A stretch of DNA of 64,000 nucleotides from Corinectria fuckeliana. Its lineage: Eukaryota; Ascomycota; Sordariomycetes; Hypocreales; Nectriaceae. The DNA lies in the NCBI GenBank assembly GCA_019137255.1, contig WPDH01000157.1, forward strand, positions 62,001-126,000. The letters run 5' to 3'. Shown here piece by piece: positions 35,126 to 44,129 of this stretch (its first letter is position 1; the number at the start of each line of letters is the position of its first letter). Both the position numbers and the translations under genes were made by a program. The notes under the pieces were generated by a model that saw nothing but the letters and a program-made list of their open reading frames with translations, was not told the origin of the DNA and did not search any database.

Positions 35126-37749
35126 GCTTGAGGGTGTTGGTATGAGTATGGGTATGTGCGTGTATATGAGTGAAACCAGTCGGTGACGCTGCGCTTGGAT
35201 AGCATTGACAGGCAATTACACCATTTTTTTTGGACGCGGGAGTTCTGGTATGCATCTCAAATGGTTGGTTGCATGGGTCATGAGAACAAGCATTATGAGG
35301 GAAATTGTCTGAATAGCATGGGAGGTTTGGGGCAACTGTATAGAAGGCTGGAGAAGTTGGTTGTCGGTGCTTGACTGAAAAAAATCAATCGGAGATCTTG
35401 CTGCACATTCTTGATGCTCAACCTGTAGTGAGAACTGCCAAAGGGAGCATCACGCTATGCCAGTGCGACGAGATGTTTCAAGCCAGGCCGGCTGGTCGTC
35501 TATCACTGCGAACCTCGAGAGATTGTTTGGGCCATACCTCACGGCATCTCGAGCTGTCGTGACCTCCCTTGGGCTTTGGCAGGACAGCCCAACGTGGGTT
35601 CAGGTTCCACTCGGAGAATCGGTCTCGTAGAGAAATGGCCAGTCTGGACGGCCGTGGTGTTGTCGCGAGGTGCAACTCTGCAAGCTGGAGGGAGCAAGGG
35701 TCTAGAGATAAGTAGTGGAGAGCGAATGTACTACAGGAGCCTGTAGGTATGTTGTACTGTGGAACAGATGGTGTGCTTCGCAGGGTGGCACGCACGCTTC
35801 TGCAGGAGAAAGTGTGATTGACGAGTGAAGTGGGAGAGACAACAGCGGGGGAGTGGATGATGGTGTGGTTGGGTTGGGATTGTGGACGACCAAGACGACG
35901 CGAGAGTGTGAGGACTGAAACACGGCGAATTGCAACTGTGTCTTCGTACTTCGTACCTGCAAGACGAACCTGCAAGATGACTCTGCAAGCTGCAGGTGCT
36001 CTACAGTCTCAACCAGGAGCTGGGATTCGAAGTCTAGCTCGGAGACCGACAGCCTACAGGCTGACCGGCCGAGTAATGTGAAGCATGAGCCTTGCGGTGA
36101 AGCAACCAAGCTGGTGAGAATCACGACTTGGCGGTGGTGAATCTCGATGACGATGAGGGGTGGGAAGTTCGAGGGCTGTGGCTGGCTGACGATTGATTGG
36201 ATGGTGCTGCTGTGGCTTGATCCATCAGTGCAACGGTACATAAGTAACCTGCCGTGTCAGAACAAAAACCGTGACGTACCTGCCGATGCTGCCTAAGGGG
36301 GCCCGGTGTTAGGTAGCTGTTAGTAAATAGGCGTGCTGCGTATGAAGAGGTCTAACAAAATAGGGGTATGGAGAGCAAGAGGGAAGAAAGAAATACAAAT
36401 CATACTCCGACGGCTGGGGGTGAAGAAAGCCACCCCGCCTGCCAATTGCCGCTTGCCGCTTGCTGCCGGGAGCTGAACCAGGGCCGGTCGGTGCAAGCAG
36501 CCCCCGCTATTAATTAGCAGCTTGAAGCAAGTGCGGGTAAAAGTCAACGTCGTCATTCCAGAGCACCCAGACCATCCACAGTCAATCAGGCTGTCCCTGT
36601 GACGCCCGTTCCCTGCAGTGGTCTAAGTAAGTACCGGCTTGCCGCAAGCACCACGCGTTCCCTCTACGACGACGCCGCGGTTGGAAGTTGGTACAGCTTT
36701 CATGGCAGGACAGATGTTGATCTACCTAGAAACCGCATTTCCTGAGAGCAGAAGTGAAAGTGGAACTACCTCTCTAGGCCTAAGACAATTCAATCAATTC
36801 AATGAGCCTGGCCGCAACCACCGATACAGCAACTGAAGCCGGCCCGTAGGTAGGCTAGGCATGAGGCAGGTACTTGGAAATCCGCTTGAGGGACACTATT
36901 ACATACTAGTAGTGCGAATACTGTCCGGAGTATCCAAGTACTTCCAAGTTCCAGCTCGTCCGTCACCCAACCCTTCCGTAAAGCCATCGATCCATTGCGG
37001 TGCGTGCATCACCACGTCCAATGATCCAGCACAGCCGCCACCATCAACTCCTCTCCAAGGCTAATCCTCGCTCACATCCGGTTTGAAATTCTCCGGCGAA
37101 GCGCCTCTCTGCTGCTGATCCTGCCCCTGCAGGACAATCCCGTCCCCAAAGCGCCTTGCCGGACTCCTCCTCCTAGAGGTCATATGGCCTTCTTTGCCTG
37201 CATTACAATGCATTCGTACTTATGTATATGCTGCTATGGCTGACTGGCTACCTAGCTACCTAGGTACCTAGTTACCTTAGTATACTAGAGACACGGGCTG
37301 CTACTAGTGTGTCATGTGCATCGCCGTCACCATCCGCATTTTGTCTGTACCCTGATGCTCGCTTTTGTTTTACATTCCACTTTCCTCCTCCTCCCGTGGT
37401 GTGACAGAAGAGCACTTGCTTGTTGAACCCACCCCTCCCTTTAACTACCTGGACTAGGTAGCTAGCTAGTACCAGCTTAGGTTATGCTTCGTTGTACCAA
37501 AGGCAGGTTGTCGAGTCTGGTACCCCGCAAATGCCGTCTTCGTCCTGACCTTTAAATGCTTCCACTTCCCACCATCACATCTGCCCACGCTGCTTTTTCC
37601 TCCTTTCATCCCTCCATTGCGTAAACACCCGCACACTCGCCACCCCCAACAGTTCAACTCTACCTCACGTTACAGCGCGAAGCAGCTCTGCTACAGTTTT
37701 CGATATCTAGCAAGCTTCTGACTGCTGCCAAGTCTACTCATCGTCCATC
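35126..37749. other. Intergenic 2.6 kb
   Basis: No supported gene. Minus-strand frames at 35478-35975 and 35702-36241 overlap each other in different frames and look like chance. Repeated CTAGGTA/TACCTAG motifs occur at 36843-36862, 37247-37290 and 37447-37472. The final 400 bp before the DUF1774 start are C/T-rich leader sequence. Confidence 0.45.
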
Positions 37750-38830
37750 ATGGCGACCAACTGGGCTCAATGTACGTACCCGTCCAGCGCCGTCTTAATT
37801 CCTCTCCCTCATGCACTTTCTCCCAGAGCCTTTGAAGCGATTCCAAGACTGACCACACACCATCGCCACAGTGAACCCCTTCAGCAAGAGGGAGTCCCAT
37901 TCCTCTAGCGCCATCCTCACGTACAAGATCTTGACTGCGCTCACTTGGCTCCTCGCCCTCATCGTCTCCGTCTACTACACCACCAACGAGCCCCACGATG
38001 GCCACCACATTCGAAAGCGCATCTGGGACCAGAATAATTTGTACCGCACTGCGTTCACCTTGAACGCCACTATTACCTCAATTTACTGGTACGCACAAGG
38101 CATTGTGGCCCCCAATTACCCTCGTCAACGCTGACACCTTGTTCCACTAGGATCGTGCTCTTCATCCTCCAAGCTGGTTATATCAGTCAGCTCTTCTCGT
38201 CCAACACCGATAATGTTCATGCTGCTGCCAGCGTCGGAAGCCACTTCATTTTCAACAACCTCTTTCACTTCGCCTTTATCATGCTCTTTGTTCGATCTCA
38301 CTTCATCTGGGCCGAGCTCATCTTGGTGCTCAATTTCTTCAACCTGTCCTCTCTCTACTTCCGCCACAACACCTACCCTCGCTTCATCCATGCCCCCGTG
38401 GTCTCTTGGCCTCTGGCATGGACCTTTGTCGCCATTTACTGGAACGGTGCATTGATGATCCCCCATCCCCATCACTTGGTGCCCCGTATCTTTGGCAACA
38501 TCTTCATCTGGGCTATTCTCGCCTATGGACTGTTCTTCATCTTCATTTACAAGGTGAGCGAGTCCCCAAAGCTAAGGCGACTTTTCGATACTAATGCAGC
38601 CATAGGATTACACGATTGGCTTCGCCCTCAGCGTGCTCTCGGCGTCCCTGGGGGTCGCTCAGTTCGGACACCAGATCATCGCCTTCCAGTGGATCTTTGC
38701 CTTTGTCATCATGTCTGTCCTCTTCATCTTGACACTAGTGGTGGCAGTTCCCGCATGGCAAGGCCGAGAATTCTCGTGGAGACAAGCTCCCGAGGCCGAC
38801 CAGGAGCGCGCACCACTTCTCGCCGAATAA
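37750..38830 (+). CDS. DUF1774 multi-pass membrane protein, 288 aa, 4 exons
   Basis: Exons 37750-37771 (only 22 nt, MATNWAQ), 37872-38088, 38151-38553 and 38606-38830; introns GTACGT..CACAG, GTACGC..CTAG, GTGAGC..ATAG join in frame. The protein has about seven hydrophobic segments, including ILTALTWLLALIVSVYY, an IVLFILQAGYI segment, FAFIMLFVRSHF, AELILVLNFFNL, IFIWAILAYGLFFIFIY and WIFAFVIMSVLFIL, and ends with the acidic tail ADQERAPLLAE, a possible di-leucine type sorting signal. The SNTDNVHAAASVGSHFIFNN segment and the overall layout match the fungal DUF1774 family, whose function is unknown to me. The tiny first exon makes the start easy to misannotate. Confidence 0.85.
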
Positions 38831-39378
38831 GAAGCTCGCCCAGCCTCCCATACGTACTGCTTGGCAGATGTCTTTTCAACAATTACTCGTCTACAATCTC
38901 TACTCGTTCGTAAGAGTTAAAGTGGAAGACCCCAAGGGTCTGCTCGGAGGAATAGGTCTGGTTGCGTGTTCTAGGATGCCCTAATGTCCTGTGGAATCGG
39001 AGCGTCTTTATGTCAATGGGTGTTTTGCCCTCTGGAGCATTTCGTACGGCCGTCTCGGCGTCGACGGTAGGTTTCGGTCTGTATTCTCAATTTCCAATAC
39101 GGTTATTTCAGGCACTTGAATTCACAAGTTACCATGGAGCCATGTTCCTCACTCGCCGTGTCCCGTGTCGTAACTCTGATGTTTTTGTCCGGTGGGCGAG
39201 CTTACCAGATCATCGTCATCATGACGTCGTAACTGAAATATGTCCCCACTAATCACTCTGTTCGCTAGCTCTATCGATAAGTTGCCGCCTTCACCCTAAC
39301 CTATCTCAGTTGGCCCGGTTTATGGGACGATCGATCCGAATTTTGACGTTTCCCTTGCTTGAATGAACCCACGTATCC
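38831..39378. other. Intergenic 0.55 kb
   Basis: 3' UTR of the DUF1774 gene and promoter of the phosphopantetheinyl transferase gene, both on the plus strand. Nothing else seen. Confidence 0.4.
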
Positions 39379-40163
39379 ATGAACGATGAGCAGATGAGGC
39401 CCTTGCGACCGTTCCCATTCCCATTAAATGTCGGAACCGACATTTGTCAAATCTCGCGCATCTTCCGCATTCTCTCCAGCGCACGTGCTTTGCGCTTCGT
39501 GAACCGCATCCTCGCTCCCGAAGAGCTGGCGCGCAACGATGCGCGCCTGCGTGTCCTGACGCGAACGTCGGGTTCTCTACGTAACCATAAGCCGGCGTTA
39601 GTGAAGGATGATCAAACGGCGCATGGAGAAATAGCGGCGCGCGATCCCGAGCTATGGAACTGCGCAGCCTTCATCGCGGGACGGTACGTTTGACGCGGCG
39701 TCGATGGTCGACCACAACGAGGACAAAATCACGGGCTGACTTTGACCAGGTTCGCGGCGAAGGAGGCAGCCATCAAGGCTCACTCGCACCGGGCGCTGAC
39801 GTTCCATGACGTGGTCATCGAGCGGCGCGCGGTAGAGGGCGAGCATCTAGGGAGCGGGCCGCCGGTGGCGAGGATCAAGAGCGCAGTGGAGGGTGCCGAG
39901 ACAGACGACAGCGCTATGGTTTCTATTAGCCATGATGGGGACTATGCTACAGCGGTCTGCTTGGGGTATGACCCTGGCGTGAGCCGTGGCAATGGGGTGC
40001 GAGGAACTCGGCGTCTGATGAGGAGGGATTCTTGGAGGGGGAGGGGGACGAGAGGCTTTTGCTGCAGCGAGATGTCCTCACAGCCCAGATCCTCCGGGAG
40101 CACACGACGCTGAGTGCTGATGGATCTACAAGCTGCTCAGTCGGCTCGCATAGACTGCTGTGA
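39379..40163 (+). CDS. AcpS-type 4'-phosphopantetheinyl transferase
   Basis: Transfers phosphopantetheine from CoA to a serine of an acyl carrier protein; by family, the likely target is mitochondrial ACP (yeast Ppt2 type). Exon 1 is 39379-39683; a 66-nt intron (GTACGT, GCTGAC, CAG) ends at 39749; exon 2 starts at 39750. Spliced, it gives the family signature: VGTDICQI with the metal-binding Asp near residue 20, then GRFAAKEAAIKA with the catalytic Glu and Lys, and finally VSISHDGDYATAVCL. After CLGYDPG the ending is uncertain. Read straight on, the frame stops at 40113 with an odd Arg/Gly tail (222 aa). A donor GTGAGC at 39979 spliced to CTGCAG ending 40067 continues as RDVLTAQILREHTTLSADG and stops at 40163 (209 aa). 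I prefer the latter. Confidence 0.78.
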
Positions 40164-41852
40164 GTTGAGGGGGGACGACGACCGATAGGACAGACACCCG
40201 GGTAACAGGATAGTCAATTCCAGAGGAAATGCATGGGAAGCCAGCTCGCTGCGCATATCTGCAGTGTATGTGCCTTGCAACAGATTTAGCGCAGTAAATG
40301 CAAAGAAAAAAGCAGCTTATATATAGTCGCAATCCTGCATTTGTCTGTCTTGGTCGTCTGTTTTTTAGCACTTGAGGCCGTGTCGAGGAGGTACAACAGG
40401 CATATACAGGGGCGTATGCCTTAGCCCCTATACTGACCATGCTCACTATCATTCTTGCCCTCTAGGTATGCGAGTAGAAAAAGGAGGAGTCATACTAGTC
40501 GGGCTATAGGCACATTCATCCTACTATATGTTCACTCTTTATATTACTAGCTGACGCTCTGATGCCCTCATTTCCCGATACTGTTATTAGGATGACTTTG
40601 CGTGTATCGTAGAGGAAGAGAGGCAGAGTAAGATAAAAGACGTAGGTTCGGGATACGAGTGATACAAGAGGCTAGGAACCTGTGCAGCGGTGGATGTGAT
40701 AGCCAGCTGTGTGTGGTACACGGTGTTTCTTCTGATGATGATGCAGAAGAGAAAAGCTAGCTTGCTGTGAGGCAAGCGTAGGGTCTGTAGGTGACCGCCC
40801 CACTACAGGCAGCGGGCTCCTAATACAAGACGGGGACGACGAGGACGACGCCAAGGTGGTGGTGATAATGACGGGGGGTGCTGATAGATGCGTCAGTCCC
40901 TGAATAGCCAGGTGTGACTGCTCACGGTCAAGGTCTGCCCACGGGGCATTTAGGCGTCGCCCAAAACATCATGGGCGTAGAACCCGAGGGCACCAGACGG
41001 CAGAAGGACAAGAGACTCTATGGTGATGCTGGTTTAGAGGAGAGTGGATAACTGTCCGTAAGCCTCCAGCTCCTCGGCAAAAGGCAACACATTGCATTTT
41101 GTTCCTTCTTGGTCAGGAAAAACCCATCCCAAATGTACTTCTTCCGTGTCTAGAACTTCTTATTGCATAGAAGCTTTCGATCCAGGTTCGCCCCAGCGAA
41201 CTTAGGTGGTCTGGCGAAACTCGGAGGGTAGTATCGCCCAAAACGAGATCGGAGATGATCGGGTTTTCGGTGCAATACACAGCGCCAAGTTCAATTGTGA
41301 CTCGAAAGTACCAAGCATTTTCCGTCTGGCGCAGGAGTATCGGAGGCGACAGCCAGTCCATTAGGTGTGTACTCAATCAGTTGAGCCCAGACAAAACGTG
41401 CCAGCTCTTCACCCAAACTGACATTCGTAGGGGGTATCGGGGATATACCCAAGTTGACCAAGTCGAAAAGGGATAAGGCACTCCGCGCCCTGGGTCGTAG
41501 ATTTGATGTCCTGAGCTTTGAACTCGAGCAGCGGTTTGGGGCATTTTCAATTGGGGCGGAATGGAATGTACACTGCGCTAAAGGGTGGTGCAAGACTGGT
41601 TTATACAGTGTAGTAGGTACTGAATGTAACAGGTCTGGTGACCTTGAAAGGACCGGAGTTGAACCATCTTGGATTATTTCGTCGAAACAAAATTGTTTCC
41701 TCCATTCCAAGTTGAATTGCTGTTTTAGAACAGGATAGTTTGTATTAGAGATGCTACATACGTGGAAAATGCCGCTCTGGAGTGTGCTTAACCTCCGCTT
41801 ACCGACTCTAGTTACTAGTAGGCAAAGGCCAACGAAAACACATCCCATGTCA

Positions 41853-41916
41853 GCGAGTAGTCCTCCTAAGACTAACGCTCTGTCTAGTCTGGGTCTGAGT
41901 CTCTAGTATCCCGCAG
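41853..41916 (+). pseudogene. Decayed inverted copy of tRNA-Arg(CCT)
   Basis: AGCGAGTAGTCCTCCTAAGA, continuing to CTAACGCTC, repeats the anticodon arm and flanks of the functional tRNA-Arg(CCT) about 0.45 kb away: 29 bases with 2 mismatches, 19 of them (41857-41875) identical in a row, in the opposite orientation. A looser match to the T-arm and acceptor end follows after a short insertion (GGGTCTGAGTCTCTAGTATC). It is no longer foldable as a tRNA. It may be a tRNA pseudogene or the head of a tRNA-derived SINE. Confidence 0.6.
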
Positions 41917-42087
41917 GTTCTACCTGTCTCGTTTTGCCATGGTTGATATTTGACTAACTGCACTAGCTATTTTTTTGTAAAATAGTCAAACTTGCGTTTG
42001 CTCTTTATTTGCTTCCTATCGTGCTCATCTTGATCGCGATCTTGCTATTAATAACCTTGGATAGAGCCTGCCTATTAGAACATTATA

Positions 42088-42172
42088 GCCTTAGGGTATT
42101 AGGTTGTCAGGGTCAGGGTGTTAGCATATCAGGGCATCAGGGTATTAGGGTATCAAGGTATTAGGGTATTAA
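42088..42172 (+). repeat. Degenerate telomere-like TATYAGGG repeats
   Basis: Roughly ten spaced units of the form TA-T(T/C)AGGG occur, with exact TTAGGG at 42091-42096, 42145-42150 and 42161-42166 and CAGGG variants between. TTAGGG is the usual telomere repeat of filamentous ascomycetes. The 8-10 bp spacing differs from a true 6-bp array. Confidence 0.6.
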
Positions 42173-42306
42173 GACAGGAAAGCATTAAGGCATGCGGACT
42201 GTGTTAAAGCGAATAAATAGTAGAGAAGGGTGAGTCTGTATGTAGCCGAATAGCATGGCTCAAAAATGAAGATGCCGGAGTGGTCAATCAAAGGGCGACC
42301 AACAAC

Positions 42307-42320
42307 AAAAAGGGTAAAAA
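42307..42320 (-). terminator. Pol III oligo-T terminator of tRNA-Arg
   Basis: On the minus strand two T5 runs follow 16 and 25 nt after the tRNA 3' end, suitable for RNA polymerase III termination. Confidence 0.6.
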
Positions 42321-42336
42321 GAGAATCACAAACTCT

Positions 42337-42408
42337 CGATGCACCAGGGACTCGAACCCTGAGCCTTAGTCTTAGGAGGACTACGCGCTACCGTTGCGCC
42401 AGCGCACC
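42337..42408 (-). tRNA. tRNA-Arg (anticodon CCT)
   Basis: 72 nt, no intron. The acceptor stem GGTGCGC pairs with GTGCATC (two G-T pairs). The D arm is GCGC..GCGC. The anticodon stem TAGTC/GACTA encloses the loop CTCCTAA, giving anticodon CCT, which reads AGG (Arg). The T arm is CAGGG/CCCTG with loop TTCGAGT. A-box (TGGCGCAACGG) and B-box (GGTTCGAGTCC) consensus are intact and an oligo-T terminator follows. Confidence 0.92.
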
Positions 42409-44129
42409 GGCATTATCAGTGATGATTGGCTATACAATGAAAACATTAATCAAGCCCTATATAGTGATACTCTGCGGCACTCACTTCCGGGGATGTGTGC
42501 GGGATTTTGGGTCAGATATTACTGTTTTGGGCCGCAGCTCCACTTAGGCCTACGGCTAACCGCGTTGCTGGGTGGGTCTAGCTTCAAGGCTGCAGCTTGC
42601 AAAAGACCAAGTGAATATTGACAGAAGGAGGAAAAGCATTAATCTATTGATGCGACGTAGAACGAGCCGTTATGGCAATATGGGTTCAAGTGCTGGATTT
42701 ATGTGGACTTCTCGTGATAGGTTCAAGTTGTTCCTGGTTGTGCATGACAAGCAAAGAAGACATGAGCTTGCCTTGGCATGACCTCGCATTTGTGCACCAT
42801 TCAACCACCAAAGTTCCGGGATAGAGCTCCAATCTTTATCTTCCCTGCAGAGGAAAGCATGGGTACATTTGTTGCAGCTACTTTGCTACGTGCATGTCCT
42901 TGTTCCTCCGAGACCTTTGAAAGCTACCGGAGCCAATTGCCCCCGCAACCTGCCGGGTTGCCGTTCCCGTCGGTTACGTGCAGTCAGTTCGGTACACTGC
43001 CTCATCGCCAACACCACTGGCACACACGGCACGCAAGCTAATCCACGCAAACCTAGCCCAAGGTCAGGCCACAAATGTCGACAACCTTGGAGAGCCAACA
43101 GCATTAGACCCCGGAGCGAGCTCGAGCACGCAAGCACGTCTTATCAGACCCCAGGGTCGGATCTAACTTGTAAGCTTGAGATTGCTTACAGAGGCAACCT
43201 TCCCCGTTGTGGTACGTCAGCCGTTCGTGGCACTGCGCCACGCTGAGCCTTTGTCCAACGGTCGAAGGTTGGTGATCGATTTGGCTTATCGACCTTCACC
43301 CAGCGCGACTATGTACTTGTGCTCGCGCTCGCCTCACCGCGGTGGTGAAAGAGACGACTCTCGTCCATCATGGGTGTTAGCGGCGCACACCGAGCCCGGT
43401 GAAGGAGATAGGCGGTCAAGGGAAGAATGCAGGACCCGGGGTTCCGGGGTTCTTGCTTCCTAGCCTGCCGGTGCCGGTAACTCGTCACTCGAGCACGCAG
43501 CTCGCTCAGCTTCGCCCATCCAGCCCTCTCTGGTCGGTGAAGTTGGGTGGACGGTTTTGCGTTCCGGCAGCGGCTCGTGGAGTCGTCCCTGGGCCGGCAC
43601 TACGATGCCGCCAGCCCCCGCCGTACCAGCCCCGCCGGTGTCGGCCACTCGGGGGAGATCATCGCTGAGAGCCCTGTAATCGGGATGGGACGGCCGCTGG
43701 AGGGCGGACGTAATAGGGCGTTGGGCGCTGTCAGAGACCCGCCAGACGTTGGCATCCTTGTGCTGGACTCCACCACAAAAGAACCCCCAGCTAGGTATCT
43801 ACCTAGGTAAAGAGTCAATCCAATCCCACCTTGAATGGATGAATCACAAGAGAGGAGGACCCTGGGATGGAGGCTTATTAAGGCGGTTTGCTCTTTCCTG
43901 ACCCTCTCTGCATCCTGCCTCTTGCTTCTGCATCTCCGCGATTTGCATCTCTGCATTCCGCCTCTTTGTTTTCCTTCCTTCCTCCTTCCTTGCTCATCAT
44001 TTCCGTTCCTTCTCCACTGCAGGGCTCTCTCATGACTCGACTCATCTGTTCCTCCCCCGTCACGCTCACTCGCTCACTCGCTCATCACTCACTCTTCTTC
44101 TGCCTGGGATCCATCCCCATGTCACCATC
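42409..44129. other. Intergenic 1.7 kb, ABC transporter upstream region
   Basis: No supported gene. Short overlapping frames at 42869-43668 have no recognisable family. A CTAGGTATCTACCTAGGTA palindromic cluster lies at 43793-43809. The last 250 bp before the transporter start are strongly C/T-rich, as in fungal leaders. Confidence 0.45.

Larger units (their letters stand above)
40164..42306. other. Gene-poor stretch, possible decayed coding remnants
   Basis: No intact gene. On the minus strand 41850-41000 shows protein-like pieces in different frames (for example ENAWYFRVTIELGAVY and VHLGWVFPDQEG) interrupted by stops, compatible with a decayed gene of unknown family. From about 41860 the DNA becomes AT-rich and contains a tRNA-like relic and telomere-like repeats (own entries). 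Confidence 0.4.
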
